From Sinorhizobium sp. 6-70 (GTDB lineage Bacteria > Pseudomonadota > Alphaproteobacteria > Rhizobiales > Rhizobiaceae), in assembly GCF_030124375.1 (NCBI RefSeq), contig NZ_JASKLS010000006.1, positions 62,001 to 126,000 on the forward strand: a stretch of DNA of 64,000 nt, in the 5' to 3' direction. Positions 1 to 9,847 of the stretch are shown here, piece by piece (the first letter of the stretch is position 1; every line of letters starts with the position of its first letter). Under the pieces are notes generated by a model that did not search any database, was not told the DNA's origin, and saw only the letters and a program-made list of their open reading frames with translations. Both the position numbers and the translations under genes were made by a program.

Positions 1-1057
1 GCGCATCCGTCGCCACGGCGTCGCGATCCTTATAGAGCGCGTGCGCTGCGATGCCGTATTCGGCGATATCGTGCATGCGTTTCGTGCGGATCTGCAGCTC
101 GATGCGCTGGCGCGACGGGCCGATGATCGTCGTGTGCAGCGATTGGTAGTCGTTCTGCTTCGGCGTCGAAATATAGTCCTTGAAGCGACCCGGGACGACA
201 CGCCAGCGTGTGTGCACGATGCCGAGTGCCCGGTAGCACGAAGGGATATCATCGACGATGATGCGGAAGCCCCAGACATCCGACAGCTGCTCGAAGGAAA
301 GCGATTTCGACTGCATCTTGCGAAAGACCGAATAGGGCTTCTTCTGGCGTCCCTTGACCAGCGCCTCCTTCAGGCCCTCGGCCTGCAGCAGTTCGCTCAA
401 CTCCTCCTCGATCTTCTTGATGAGGCCTTCGTTGCGCTCGGACAGTTCCTGCAGCCGCCTGGTGACGGTTTCGTAGGCCTCCGGGTTGATATGGCGGAAA
501 GCGAGGTTCTCGAGCTCCTCGCGCATGTCCTGCATGCCCATGCGTCCGGCCAGCGGCGCGTAGATGTCCATCGTCTCTTCGGAGATGCGTGCGCGCTTCT
601 CCGGCGACATGTGGTCAAGCGTGCGCATGTTGTGCAGGCGGTCGGCGAGCTTGACGAGCAGAACGCGGACGTCGTCCGAGATGGCAAGCAAAAGCTTGCG
701 AAGGTTTTCTGCCTGTTTCGCCTTCTTGGTGACGAGATCGAGCTTCTTGATCTTCGTCAGCCCCTCGACCAGCGCACCGATGTCCTCACCGAAGAGATCG
801 TCGATCTCCTGCCGCGTCGCGGTCGTGTCCTCGATCGTATCGTGCAGCAGCGCAACCGCGATCGTGGACTCGTCCAGGTGCATTTCCGTAAGGATGGCCG
901 CCACTTCGAGGGGATGGGAGATGTAAGGGTCGCCGCTTGCCCGTTTCTGCTGGCCGTGCTTCTGCATGGCATAGACGTAAGCCTTGTTCAGCAGGGCTTC
1001 ATTGACGTCGGGCTTGTATTTCTGCACGCGCTCAACGAGCTCGTATTGGCGCATCAT
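1..1057 (-). CDS. rsh: RelA/SpoT homolog, bifunctional (p)ppGpp synthetase/hydrolase, N-terminal part
   Basis: The minus-strand frame opens at 1057 (tandem ATG-ATG, MMRQYELVERV) and is still open at base 1, so only about 352 N-terminal residues are present. The HD hydrolase domain is visible (KRASGDPYISHP, then LLHDTIEDT around residues 60-75), followed by the start of the synthetase domain with RFKDYISTPKQNDYQSLHT. Rsh enzymes make and degrade (p)ppGpp in the stringent response; alphaproteobacteria usually have one bifunctional copy, which is what an intact HD motif here suggests. A GGAG-like ribosome-binding site lies just upstream. The gene follows rpoZ, but an intrinsic terminator sits between them. 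The C-terminal TGS/ACT region is outside the window. Confidence 0.93.
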   Translation of the reverse strand, partial: MMRQYELVERVQKYKPDVNEALLNKAYVYAMQKHGQQKRASGDPYISHPLEVAAILTEMHLDESTIAVALLHDTIEDTTATRQEIDDLFGEDIGALVEGLTKIKKLDLVTKKAKQAENLRKLLLAISDDVRVLLVKLADRLHNMRTLDHMSPEKRARISEETMDIYAPLAGRMGMQDMREELENLAFRHINPEAYETVTRRLQELSERNEGLIKKIEEELSELLQAEGLKEALVKGRQKKPYSVFRKMQSKSLSFEQLSDVWGFRIIVDDIPSCYRALGIVHTRWRVVPGRFKDYISTPKQNDYQSLHTTIIGPSRQRIELQIRTKRMHDIAEYGIAAHALYKDRDAVATDA

Positions 1058-1087
1058 CCGCTGGCGGCTCCGTGGGAAAAGGCAAAC

Positions 1088-1119
1088 AAAAAAGTGCGCC
1101 AATCATAGGAGTGGCGCAC
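1088..1119 (-). terminator. Intrinsic terminator between rpoZ and rsh
   Basis: Read on the minus strand, an 8-bp perfect stem (GTGCGCCA, 1112-1119, pairing with TGGCGCAC, 1094-1101) with a 10-nt loop is followed directly by six U (1088-1093). It lies 41 bp after the rpoZ stop and only 30 bp before the rsh ATG, so it should end or attenuate rpoZ transcription before rsh. Confidence 0.75.
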
Positions 1120-1160
1120 TGCTTTGAAAACACGTTGGAACAAACGTTCCGGAACGGATC

Positions 1161-1568
1161 TTAGTAGTCGTCGCTCTTTTCCGGGGGCACAAGACCTTCG
1201 ATGCCCGCAAGCAGTTCCTCTTCGGACATGCGGTCGAAGGTCAGCGCTTCCGGCTGATCTTCCTCTTCCGCCGCGTCCGCGAACGCGGCCGCCGCTTCCG
1301 GCTGGGTCAGCGAAGCCGGATCGGGCTCGGGCTCGTCCACCTCGACATGCTTCTGCAGCGAGTGGATGAGGTCTTCCTTCAGATCGCCGGGCGAAAGGGT
1401 CTCGTCGGCGATCTCGCGCAACGCGACGACGGGGTTCTTGTCGTTGTCGCGGTCAACGGTGATCGCAGCGCCCTGCGAAATCAGGCGTGCGCGGTGGCTG
1501 GCGAGCAAAACAAGTTCGAAACGGTTGTCGACTTTGTCAATGCAGTCTTCGACGGTGACGCGGGCCAT
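1161..1568 (-). CDS. rpoZ: DNA-directed RNA polymerase omega subunit
   Basis: The 135-residue protein begins [20 protein letters not shown], the typical start of alphaproteobacterial omega, followed by the conserved [12 protein letters not shown] segment. A 15-codon upstream extension is possible, but the family start at 1568 fits best. The C-terminal half (after about residue 65) is acidic and Ala/Glu-rich, a normal alphaproteobacterial extension. Omega binds the beta' subunit and helps assemble and stabilise RNA polymerase. It sits upstream of rsh in the same direction, the classic rpoZ-spoT neighbourhood, and omega is also involved in the response to ppGpp in several bacteria. Confidence 0.96.
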   Translation of the reverse strand: MARVTVEDCIDKVDNRFELVLLASHRARLISQGAAITVDRDNDKNPVVALREIADETLSPGDLKEDLIHSLQKHVEVDEPEPDPASLTQPEAAAAFADAAEEEDQPEALTFDRMSEEELLAGIEGLVPPEKSDDY

Positions 1569-2037
1569 AGCCTGTCCTTTGCAACTCAAGGCGCGGCGGC
1601 GTTGCCGCTGCACGGATTAAACGACACGAGACCGGAACAGCCGTCATTTGACAGCCTCATCGGCTCCGATTTCTGGAATTAGCCGCCCGGATACAATCAA
1701 AACGGCATAAGTTCAAGTTTTTCCTGCATTCGGTGCTCACATCGACCAATGACACATGGTAGAATATAGTGTCTTGCGGGCCGCAAGTATGGGCCACACA
1801 TGGTGATTGCCTTGCACAATGCAATGGTCGAAAGTGCAGCAGCAATCGGAAATTGAAGTGTGGACGAACTGCAGCAACTGCTAAAACTAGCTATATGCGC
1901 CGTGCGCTGCTTGGATTAATGCGTGGTATAACCTACATTATTTGCAATATCAGCAATTATTAATGTAATCCACCTATTTTCTGCGCACCCTCCCCCGGGA
2001 GGTCGAAGCTGCGCCGGGCATGGAAAAGGAAATTACG
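1569..2037. other. Divergent intergenic region rpoZ / NYN gene
   Basis: These 469 bp lie between the diverging rpoZ and NYN genes and must carry both promoters. The part from about 1860 to 1985 is clearly AT-richer than the surroundings. I see no gene, RIME copy or strong hairpin. Confidence 0.5.
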
Positions 2038-2616
2038 ATGTTCGATCCCCGCGAGAAAATCGCACTTTTCATAGACGGCGCCAATCTCTACGCCGCATCG
2101 AAAAGTCTCGGTTTCGACATCGACTATCGCAAGCTGCTGAAAGCATTCCAAAAACGCGGGTATCTGCTCAGGGCCTACTATTACACCGCGCTTATCGAAG
2201 ATCAGGAATATTCGTCGATCCGTCCATTGATCGACTGGCTGGACTACAATGGCTACAAGGTCATCACCAAGCCGGCCAAGGAATTCACGGACTCGCTCGG
2301 ACGACGCAAGATCAAGGGCAACATGGATATCGAGCTGGCGATCGACGCCATGGAGCAATCCGAGACAGTCGACCATCTCGTCATCTTCTCGGGCGACGGC
2401 GACTTCACCACGCTCGTCGAAGCGCTGCAACGCAAGGGCCGCAAGGTCTCGGTGGTCTCGACCATGTCGACCCAGCCGCCGATGATCGCCGACGATCTGC
2501 GTCGCCAGGCGGATCACTTCATCGACCTCGTGACGCTTAGAAGCGAAATCGGCCGGGAACCCTCGGAACGCACACCGCGTGCCGTCGAGCCAGTGGCGGA
2601 CGACGTCGAACTTTAA
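2038..2616 (+). CDS. NYN-domain (LabA/DUF88-type) predicted RNase
   Basis: The 192-residue protein starts MFDPREKIALFIDGANLYA; an in-frame start six codons earlier is possible. It has the acidic signature of the NYN/PIN-like fold: FIDGAN near the N terminus, KGNMDIELAID near residue 95, and FSGDGDF near residue 120, which together form the predicted metal-binding nuclease site. LabA/DUF88 proteins are thought to act in RNA processing or decay, but the substrate of this rhizobial group is unknown. It diverges from rpoZ and converges on smpB with a 48-bp gap. The family is conserved at this position next to rpoZ/rsh in rhizobia, as far as I recall. Confidence 0.85.
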   Translation: MFDPREKIALFIDGANLYAASKSLGFDIDYRKLLKAFQKRGYLLRAYYYTALIEDQEYSSIRPLIDWLDYNGYKVITKPAKEFTDSLGRRKIKGNMDIELAIDAMEQSETVDHLVIFSGDGDFTTLVEALQRKGRKVSVVSTMSTQPPMIADDLRRQADHFIDLVTLRSEIGREPSERTPRAVEPVADDVEL

Positions 2617-2664
2617 GATCAGGAGTTCATGCGAGGCAGCGCGAGCGCCCCCTCACCGGCTGGA

Positions 2665-3144
2665 TCAGCCGCGCTCCTTGAGGAGCCGGTTCTTCTGCCG
2701 GTTCCAATCGCGTTCCTTGGAAGTCTCGCGCTTATCGTGCAGTTTCTTGCCCTTGCCGAGCGCAAGTTCCAGCTTGGCCCGCCCGCGATCATTGAAATAA
2801 ATCCGCAACGGAATCAGCGACATGCCTTCGCGGTTGACGGCACCCTGCAGCCGGTTCACTTCCCGCTTCGACAGCAGCAACTTGCGACGCCGGCGCGTTT
2901 CGTGGTTGAAGCGGTTGGCCTGCAAATACTCCGGCAGGTAGGAGTTGATCAGCCAGATCTCGCCGCCTTCGTCGGTCGCGTAGGATTCGGAGATGTTGGC
3001 CTTTCCTTCGCGCAACGACTTGACCTCCGTGCCGGTCAGGACAAGACCGGCTTCGTAAGTATCGACGATCTCGTAGTTGAAGCGGGCCTTGCGGTTCTCC
3101 GCCACGACTTTCTTGACCGTGCGCTGGCTGCCTTTGGGGGCCAT
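2665..3144 (-). CDS. smpB: SsrA-binding protein SmpB
   Basis: The 159-residue protein contains the SmpB signatures [21 protein letters not shown] and [12 protein letters not shown], and ends in the basic tail [15 protein letters not shown] that becomes helical in the ribosomal A site. SmpB binds tmRNA and delivers it to stalled ribosomes for trans-translation. The start at 3144 shares one base with the dapA stop (TGATG arrangement), so the two genes are almost certainly co-transcribed and translationally coupled. Length and sequence are typical for the family. Confidence 0.97.
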   Translation of the reverse strand: MAPKGSQRTVKKVVAENRKARFNYEIVDTYEAGLVLTGTEVKSLREGKANISESYATDEGGEIWLINSYLPEYLQANRFNHETRRRRKLLLSKREVNRLQGAVNREGMSLIPLRIYFNDRGRAKLELALGKGKKLHDKRETSKERDWNRQKNRLLKERG

Positions 3145-4028
3145 CAGTTCATCAATCCCGCATGCCTAAGCGCGGCATCGATCGCCGCTTCGGTACCCGG
3201 CTCAAGCGTCGCCAAGAGCGGCGAACGAACGGCACGGCTCATCCGCCCCAGGCGATGCAGTGCGTATTTTGCGCCGCAGAGGCCAGGCTCCATGAATATA
3301 GCCTTGTGGAGCGGCATCAGTTTGTCCTGGTACTTGAGCGCTTTGGCGTATTCACCGGCAAGCGTCGCCTCCTGGAATTCCGCACAGAGGCGCGGCGCTA
3401 CATTCGCGGTAACGGAGATGCAGCCGACACCACCATGCGCATTGAAACCAAGAGCTGTCGCATCCTCCCCGGAGAGTTGTACGAACTCCTTGCCGCAGGC
3501 CATACGCTGCTCGGAGACACGCTCGATCCTGCCGGTCGCATCCTTGACGCCGATGATCGTCGGATAGGCATTTGCCAACGCGGCCATTGTCTCGACGCCC
3601 ATGTCGACGACTGAGCGACCGGGAATGTTGTAGATTACGATCGGTAGCTTCACGCTTTCGGCGATTGCTCCATAGTGAGCAAAGAGACCCTTCTGCGTGG
3701 GCTTGTTGTAATAGGGCGTCACTACCAGGAGGGCGTCAGCGCCCGCCTTTTCGGCATGCTGCGCAAGCTCGATCGCTTCGGTCGTATTGTTGGAGCCGGC
3801 ACCGGCAATGACGGGCACGCGTCCGGCCGCCGCTTCGACACAGAGTTCGACGACCTTCTTGTGTTCGTCGTGGGACAAGGTCGGCGACTCCCCGGTCGTG
3901 CCCACCGGCACCAGCCCGTGGCTGCCCTCTTTTATCTGCCATTCCACATGCGCGACGAAACTATCCGCGTCCACCGAGCCGGTGGCGGTGAACGGTGTTA
4001 CGAGTGCGGGAATGGAACCCTTGAACAT
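3144..4028 (-). CDS. dapA: 4-hydroxy-tetrahydrodipicolinate synthase
   Basis: This 294-residue TIM-barrel enzyme condenses pyruvate with aspartate semialdehyde, the first committed step of lysine and diaminopimelate synthesis. Visible residues are GTTGESPTL near position 42-50, the Tyr in IYNIPGR, and the Schiff-base lysine K162 in GVKDATG. The start at [13 protein letters not shown] (4028) matches the family N terminus; the GTG-like start two codons earlier is less likely. It is the first gene of a dapA-smpB operon and diverges from the lytic transglycosylase gene across a 297-bp gap. Confidence 0.96.
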   Translation of the reverse strand: MFKGSIPALVTPFTATGSVDADSFVAHVEWQIKEGSHGLVPVGTTGESPTLSHDEHKKVVELCVEAAAGRVPVIAGAGSNNTTEAIELAQHAEKAGADALLVVTPYYNKPTQKGLFAHYGAIAESVKLPIVIYNIPGRSVVDMGVETMAALANAYPTIIGVKDATGRIERVSEQRMACGKEFVQLSGEDATALGFNAHGGVGCISVTANVAPRLCAEFQEATLAGEYAKALKYQDKLMPLHKAIFMEPGLCGAKYALHRLGRMSRAVRSPLLATLEPGTEAAIDAALRHAGLMN

Positions 4029-4325
4029 GCACAACTCCTGACGGCCGCAAGGAGCAGGAAACTCCCACGCTTTGGCCGCAATCGACGGTTAAAAAACTGC
4101 CGCACCATAATCATGTGACGTGGTTGCGGCAAGCGTCGTGAAGACGCATTTCATGTCGGTTTTCACCCAAGCGATAGCGCGAGAGGCGGTTCGGCCAGCT
4201 CGAAGCGATGCTGGAACGGGCCCCCGTGGAAATACCGCACCCATGATTTGCGGCCATCGACAAATGCAGCTAACTTTTCGGCAGGCGATCCGGCGGAGAA
4301 TGAACGGGGACACACGGGGCTCTTG

Positions 4326-6392
4326 ATGCGCGGACCACTCCTTCTGCCCGTCGCCGCCATGGTCGGCGCCGTGATGCTGTCTGCCTCGGTTCTGGCGAGC
4401 GAGGCGCGGGCACCGGTACCGGCGAACAAGCCAGGCTCAGCCGGCAAAGCGGGACGGGTCGCGGCCAAGGACCACACCAGCGCAATACCCGCGGCCGTCA
4501 CGCCGATCGACGCAGACTTGAAAGCAGGCCTCGACGCGCTTTCCAGTCGCCAACCCGCCAAAGCAATCGCCGTTCGCGACGGGATGCCCTCTGGAACACT
4601 GGAGCGCCACATCCTCACCTGGGCCATCGTCGTTTCTGGGCAAAAGGGCATTCCATCCTACGAAATCGCCGAGGCACAGCGGGAGCTTCAAGGCTGGCCC
4701 GGCTTGAAGTCGCTGCGGGCGCATTCGGAAAGGGCGCTCTATCGCGAAAATCCGCCTGCATCAGATGTGATCGCCGCCTTCGGCGCGACCGAGCCCGAAA
4801 CGGCGGAGGGCGCCATCATCCTCGCCCGGGCACTCGCGGCCGAAGGACAAAAGGCAACAGCGGCGACGCATCTGCGCGGCATCTGGTTGAAAGACGCGCT
4901 CGATAAGGACACCGAAACGAAGATCCTCGCGGAATTTTCCAGTCTCCTGACGACCGCCGACCACGAGCGCCGTATGGAGATGCTTCTCTACCGCAGCCGC
5001 GTCGAGCAGGCGGGACGCTTCAGCGATCTTGGCAAGGCGCAATCGCTTTATCGGGCTTGGGCTGCCGTTATCCGTGGCAACGGCAACGCGGCATCGCTGA
5101 TCGAGACAGTCGATTCGTCGTGGCGTGACAGCCCCGCCTTTCTGTTTGTCCGCATCGAGCATCTGCGCAAGCAGGAGAAATACCAGGAGGCCGCCAAGCT
5201 CCTCGCTAAAACGCCCAAGGATCGCGAAGCCCTGGTGAACCCGGGCGAATGGTGGACTGAGCAGCGGATCGTCAGCCGCGGGCTGCTCGACGCAGGGGAT
5301 TTCCGCAGTGCCTACCGCATCGCCGCCAACCACGCGGCAACCGACGCGACCGACATTGTCGACGCGGAGTTCCATGCCGGCTGGTACGCGCTGCGAGGCT
5401 TGGAAGATCCGGCAACGGCGGCAGGACATTTCCGGAAGATCCTGGAGGCGTCGAGCCGGCCGATCTCGGCCTCACGCGCCTGGTACTGGCTGGGACGCGC
5501 CGCCGAGGCGGGCGGCCCCGGCGATTCGAGCGAATATTTTGGCAATGCGGCGCGCTACCCGGGCACGTTCTATGGGCAACTTGCCGCAGCCAGGCTCGAC
5601 CGCCCGACGCTTGACGTAAGCTACCCCTCCCCGACGCAGGAGGATCGAACACGATTCGAACACCGCGAAGCTATCAGGGCCATTGCCCGGCTGGACGCCG
5701 CGGGCCACGGTTGGCGCGCGGACAGCCTTTATCGGTCGCTGGCGGAAGAATTGACCAGTCCCGGCGAGCTCGCGATGCTTACGGCGCGCGCGGAAAAGAC
5801 GGGCGATCATCAGCTTTCGCTGCAAATTGGCAAAATCGCTTTCGCCCGAGGCATCGATGTCGCCGCGCTTGCCTTTCCCATCGGCGTCATCCCGTCCAGC
5901 GCCGATATCACGGGCGCCGGCAAGGCGCTTGCCTATGCGATTGCCCGGCAAGAAAGCGCCTTCAACCCGGCCGCCGTCTCCGCCGCCAATGCCCGCGGCC
6001 TGCTGCAACTTCTGCCGGGTACTGCCAAAGGCGTCGCAAGCCGCTTCGGCCTTGCCTATTCCAAGGATCGCCTGACGACCGACGCAGGCTACAACGCGAC
6101 TCTCGGGGCGCACTATCTCGGCGAGCAGATCAGCAGCTTCGGCGGCTCCTACATACTGACATTCATCGCTTACAATGCCGGCCCTGGCCGCGTGCCGGAA
6201 TGGCTCGAGCGTTATGGCGATCCACGCGGCAAGCCGATCGATGACGTCGTGGACTGGATCGAACGCATCCCCTTTCAGGAGACGCGCAACTATGTCCAGC
6301 GGGTGATGGAGAATTACCAGGTCTACAAGTCCCGTTTGGGAGAGCCCGCAGACATCGTCTCGGACTTGAGAACAGGGCGACAATTGCCCTGA
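4326..6392 (+). CDS. Soluble lytic murein transglycosylase (Slt family)
   Basis: The 688-residue protein from ATG 4326 begins with a signal peptide (MRGPLLLPVAAMVGAVMLSASVLAS). A long alpha-helical superhelical region occupies roughly residues 60-500, followed by a C-terminal SLT catalytic domain with catalytic Glu543 in ARQESAFNP, then ARGLLQLLPGTA and FIAYNAGPGRVPEW. These enzymes cleave peptidoglycan glycan strands non-hydrolytically to 1,6-anhydro-muropeptides in the periplasm. An in-frame TTG at 4248 would add 26 residues in front of the signal peptide and is unlikely. It diverges from dapA. Confidence 0.93.
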   Translation: MRGPLLLPVAAMVGAVMLSASVLASEARAPVPANKPGSAGKAGRVAAKDHTSAIPAAVTPIDADLKAGLDALSSRQPAKAIAVRDGMPSGTLERHILTWAIVVSGQKGIPSYEIAEAQRELQGWPGLKSLRAHSERALYRENPPASDVIAAFGATEPETAEGAIILARALAAEGQKATAATHLRGIWLKDALDKDTETKILAEFSSLLTTADHERRMEMLLYRSRVEQAGRFSDLGKAQSLYRAWAAVIRGNGNAASLIETVDSSWRDSPAFLFVRIEHLRKQEKYQEAAKLLAKTPKDREALVNPGEWWTEQRIVSRGLLDAGDFRSAYRIAANHAATDATDIVDAEFHAGWYALRGLEDPATAAGHFRKILEASSRPISASRAWYWLGRAAEAGGPGDSSEYFGNAARYPGTFYGQLAAARLDRPTLDVSYPSPTQEDRTRFEHREAIRAIARLDAAGHGWRADSLYRSLAEELTSPGELAMLTARAEKTGDHQLSLQIGKIAFARGIDVAALAFPIGVIPSSADITGAGKALAYAIARQESAFNPAAVSAANARGLLQLLPGTAKGVASRFGLAYSKDRLTTDAGYNATLGAHYLGEQISSFGGSYILTFIAYNAGPGRVPEWLERYGDPRGKPIDDVVDWIERIPFQETRNYVQRVMENYQVYKSRLGEPADIVSDLRTGRQLP

Positions 6393-6550
6393 GGTCAGAT
6401 GACTTCCAGCGTTCAATCCCAAAGCCATCGTGAGGCAGGGCGCGACGATCAAATGATCGTGATTGCCCGCCGGAACATGGCACAAAATGCGAACTTAGCC
6501 ATTTTCCTGTGAAAGGAATCGGTTTGTCCAGAAAGGAAATGGTGAAGCCA

Positions 6551-7051
6551 ATGAAGACGTTAGCAATTGTCGCTCTGTCACTGGCGACGGCAATCAGCAG
6601 CGTTCCGCCCGCGGAAGCATTTCCTGTCATTCCGGTGGTGAAGCCGCAAGCCACGGACATTCAACGCGTGCAGTTTCCTTATGAGCGTGGCGAGGAACGG
6701 AAGGGCCGCGCGTGTAGTTTGCCGTATTGCGTATCTGGCCATCGGTACAACCGGCGCAGCTATCGCGACTATCGCCGCAGCTACTATCGCGATCGCTACC
6801 GTAACCGCTACCACCGCCGTTACTATCACGATGATGACGACAATGATTTCGGCGCGTTCATCGGCGGCCTGGCGACCGGCGCGATCGTCGGTGGCCTGTT
6901 GAGCCAGCCGAGATATTCCGGCCCGAGATACGGCGGCGGCAGCTCTCATACCCGCTGGTGCTATGCGCGCTATCGATCATATCGCGCCTGGGACAACACT
7001 TATCAGCCGTATGGCGGCCCCCGTCGCCAGTGCTATTCGCCTTACAGCTAA
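6551..7051 (+). CDS. Exported BA14K-like protein, Tyr/Arg-rich
   Basis: The 166-residue protein from ATG 6551 has a signal peptide ([23 protein letters not shown]), a central low-complexity segment of repeated R-Y/R-S-Y/Y-R units (about residues 65-95), an acidic DDDDND patch, a glycine-rich hydrophobic stretch ([18 protein letters not shown]) and a C terminus [19 protein letters not shown]. The last block is the hallmark of the BA14K family of small rhizobial and Brucella proteins. BA14K in Brucella abortus is immunoreactive with lectin-like activity; whether this one binds sugars is inference. Starts at 6509 and 6539 (GTG) are possible but would precede the signal peptide. Confidence 0.8.
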   Translation: MKTLAIVALSLATAISSVPPAEAFPVIPVVKPQATDIQRVQFPYERGEERKGRACSLPYCVSGHRYNRRSYRDYRRSYYRDRYRNRYHRRYYHDDDDNDFGAFIGGLATGAIVGGLLSQPRYSGPRYGGGSSHTRWCYARYRSYRAWDNTYQPYGGPRRQCYSPYS

Positions 7052-7191
7052 CGCACCCAGCTCGGCAAGCCACGCCTCTTGAGGTGACAAGCCGTTCTGT
7101 CGGCACAAACCGTCGTGCCGGCCAAGCATCCGCCCACTTGCCGTTGCGAATCCAGACGTTACGATTTCACTCTTCTCGAGCGAACGGAGTA

Positions 7192-8067
7192 ATGATGGAT
7201 CGGAGTGATTTTAGCGAGCATCTCTTTCGGATACAGGACGGCTTGCAGCTCTATGCCAGATCCTACGGCGATCGGCGGTCCAGACATACCCCAGTCGTCT
7301 GCCTCCCCGGCCTTACTCGCAACAGTCGCGACTTCCACGAACTCGCGGGCTTTCTTGCCTCTCCGGCGGGAGGCGGGTTTTTCGTCCTCTCTCTTGATTC
7401 CCGTGGGCGCGGCGGCTCGGAGCGTGACCACGACAGGACTCGTTACACGATCGCGGTCGAAACCTCGGACCTCATTGCCGCCTGTGCCCATTTTGATATC
7501 GAGAGGTCGATCTTCATCGGCACGTCGCGCGGCGGCCTGATCCTGCATCACCTCATCGGCCTTGCCCCCGCCTTGATCGCAGGCGTCATTCTCAACGACA
7601 TCGGTCCCGTCATCGAAATCGAGGGCCTGCTGCGAATCCGGGACTATCTCAACGCAGCGACAGCGCCCAAGGATTGGGCCGCCGCGCCTCGTTACTTGCG
7701 GTCCATGCACGGGAAAGATTTTCCAATTCTTGGCGAGCACGATTGGCAGGAGATGGCGAAGGCGATCTATCGCGACGAAGGCGGCGTCCCGGTCGCGGAC
7801 TTCGATCCGGCGATCGCGGCACCATTGCAGACGCTCACGGTCGATACGTCACCGCCGGACCTTTGGCCGCAATTCGAAGCCTTCGCCGGCCTGCCGCTGA
7901 TGGTCGTTCGTGGGGAGCGTTCCACGCTGCTATCGGAGGCCACGGTCGAGGAGATGAAGCGTCGGCATCCGAAGCTGATGGCCGTGACCGTGGTCGGACA
8001 GGGCCACGCACCGCTTCTACATCTCGATGGCCCGAGACAGGCTATAGCCGCCTTTCTGCAGCGGTAA
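7192..8067 (+). CDS. Alpha/beta hydrolase
   Basis: This is a 291-residue alpha/beta-hydrolase-fold protein starting at the tandem ATG at 7192/7195. It shows the oxyanion region VVCLPGLTRNSRDF, the nucleophile elbow GTSRGG (Ser near residue 106) and a C-terminal catalytic-His segment GQGHAPLLHLD. There is no signal peptide, so it is likely cytoplasmic. The substrate cannot be read from sequence: esterases, lactonases and C-C hydrolases share this layout. It stands alone and converges on the porin gene. Confidence 0.88.
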   Translation: MMDRSDFSEHLFRIQDGLQLYARSYGDRRSRHTPVVCLPGLTRNSRDFHELAGFLASPAGGGFFVLSLDSRGRGGSERDHDRTRYTIAVETSDLIAACAHFDIERSIFIGTSRGGLILHHLIGLAPALIAGVILNDIGPVIEIEGLLRIRDYLNAATAPKDWAAAPRYLRSMHGKDFPILGEHDWQEMAKAIYRDEGGVPVADFDPAIAAPLQTLTVDTSPPDLWPQFEAFAGLPLMVVRGERSTLLSEATVEEMKRRHPKLMAVTVVGQGHAPLLHLDGPRQAIAAFLQR

Positions 8068-8108
8068 ACGTACGCAGAAGCCCCTCCCCGACCACGAACG
8101 CCCAAAAC

Positions 8109-8140
8109 GAAAAAGCCCGGCTCGAAAGCCGGGCTTCCCT
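8109..8140 (-). terminator. Intrinsic terminator of the porin gene
   Basis: A perfect 10-bp stem (AAGCCCGGCT, 8113-8122, with AGCCGGGCTT, 8127-8136) has the tetraloop CGAA. On the minus strand it is followed by TTTT-CG-TTTT, so it works best for the porin gene, whose stop is 23 bp away. It may also stop transcripts from the hydrolase side. Confidence 0.8.
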
Positions 8141-8162
8141 AACTGACCGAGGTCAGGTCAGA

Positions 8163-9203
8163 TTAGAAGTCACGCTGCAGGCGGAGGAAGCCGAAGACTT
8201 CATCGTCGCCGTCATCCTGATCTTCGTACTGAACCGACAGACGGGTGGCGAGACCTTCGGTGATCTTGTAGTCAACCGTACCGCCAACGCGCCATGCGTC
8301 GTCGCTGCCGAAGTCGGTGAGCGAGCCTTCGGACAGGTTGCCGAAGTACTGAGCACCGGGGGTGATAGCGAGCCTGTCGTTAACGTTCCAACGGTAGGAC
8401 GCTGCAACCGTCCACTCAGACCGTTCCCAGTAAGCGTTCGGGTTGGATGCCCAGATACCAGCGACCTGGAAGACGCCCGGGCCGAGGTCAGCCGAAAGCA
8501 GAGCACGGATCGCGCCTTCTTCGAGTTCGGTGTCGAAGCCGCCGAGCAGGTCGAAGCTTACGCCGCCGAGGGTGGCCGAAACGATACCGGCAACGCCGAC
8601 GCCGTTGTCCTTGGTGGAGGTGCCTTCGAGTTCGTCGACCGAAACGCCGGCCTGGAAGGTGCCGCCGTCATAGAGGTAAGCGAGCGAGTTGAATTCGGTA
8701 AAGTTGCCGAGCGTGTCGGTTTCACCGTTCAGACCCTTATCCCACCAGCTGTAGAAGAAGCCGGCCTTGAAGCCGCCGAGTTGGATGTAGGCTTCGTCGA
8801 CGTCGATGAAGCTGTCGCCAACGTCGGTGTCGTTGTCGGCGTTGAACTCAGCAGCGAAGAAGCCGGTGAGCGTGCCGTACTCGGTGTCGCTCTTGGCATC
8901 GAACGAGATGTAAGCGCGGGAGAACATATCCCAGTCCGACGTGGCCTGGTTGCCGAAGTCGTTACCATTGTAACGGCTGGTTACTTCATCACGGCCGAAC
9001 GAGCCCTGTACGCGGATGAAGCCGCCGATCTTGAGGCAGGTTTCGGTGCCCGGGATGTAGAAGTAGCCCGTGCCGAAAGCGTCGCAGACGCGAACGTATT
9101 CCATGGGCTCCGGCTCGGCGGCGACGATTGCGTCGGCTGCCTGAGCGCCGGATACTGCTGCGAGAGCAGCAGCGGAGCCGAGAAGAAGGCTCTTGATGTT
9201 CAT
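8163..9203 (-). CDS. ropA: Outer-membrane porin, Porin_2 (RopA-type)
   Basis: The 346-residue precursor from ATG 9203 starts with a signal peptide (MNIKSLLLGSAAALAAVSG, cut after AQA). The mature protein opens with the alphaproteobacterial porin block: VRVCDAFGTGYFYIPGTETC with its cysteine pair, and LKIGGFIRVQG. The rest is alternating beta strands and ends in aromatic QRDF, the outer-membrane assembly signal. It is rich in Asp, Glu and Gly in the loops. Such porins are the major passive diffusion channels of rhizobial outer membranes. A strong GGAGGT ribosome-binding site precedes the start and a strong terminator follows, as expected for a highly expressed gene. Confidence 0.94.
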   Translation of the reverse strand: MNIKSLLLGSAAALAAVSGAQAADAIVAAEPEPMEYVRVCDAFGTGYFYIPGTETCLKIGGFIRVQGSFGRDEVTSRYNGNDFGNQATSDWDMFSRAYISFDAKSDTEYGTLTGFFAAEFNADNDTDVGDSFIDVDEAYIQLGGFKAGFFYSWWDKGLNGETDTLGNFTEFNSLAYLYDGGTFQAGVSVDELEGTSTKDNGVGVAGIVSATLGGVSFDLLGGFDTELEEGAIRALLSADLGPGVFQVAGIWASNPNAYWERSEWTVAASYRWNVNDRLAITPGAQYFGNLSEGSLTDFGSDDAWRVGGTVDYKITEGLATRLSVQYEDQDDGDDEVFGFLRLQRDF

Positions 9204-9847
9204 TTCTGACCTCCAGTCAAAAGTTTCAAACGGGTCTGGGTTTCTTTGCTGAAGGACAGCGTTCCCTGCCCCATCCCCAACGTTCAAGAAGTCGGACGAT
9301 CAACCGCCCTTGCTTCCGGAGTTGAAAATACAAAACCGGATGGGGCACGCAACGACCAACTTGCCAGATCACCTCCTTTGCGCTGCCCTTCCCTGATCCC
9401 TGTTGCTGAAACGACACAAAATCGCCTCAGACCACCCGAGGAAATTAATAAAGGGTTAAGAAAATCCTTTAGCGACGGGGGGTTAGCATAAAGGACCAGC
9501 GGGCGTCCTGTTTCAGAAAGGGGCAGAAAATGGCCGAAAACGGGGGCAAAACCGGGCATCGACAGTCCCGCCTTGCTGTCTTCTCACAAACAAGGCGCCA
9601 CCCAAACGGCCTCTGACGAAATGGCGACCGGGAGATTTTTGCCGATTCACAAGAGAATCAACGCACTGGATTCGCGAATCCTTCAGGCCTTCTGACTATC
9701 CCGGGAATCGAACGACTCGTCGCGAGCGGCAAACGAGGAGAAGGCAAGCATGTGGACAGGCGGGCATGATTTTGCAGGTGCGCAGAAAGCGCCTTCCGGT
9801 GTCGCGATCAAAGATCGGCGGACGCCTACAATAAAACAATCAAAAGA
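9204..9847. other. Porin upstream region
   Basis: These 644 bp between the porin start and the tRNA gene show no convincing gene. The section around 9430-9500 is AT-rich (AATTAATAAAGGGTTAAG) and is a good candidate for the porin promoter or regulatory region with a long leader. Nothing else is recognisable. Confidence 0.5.
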
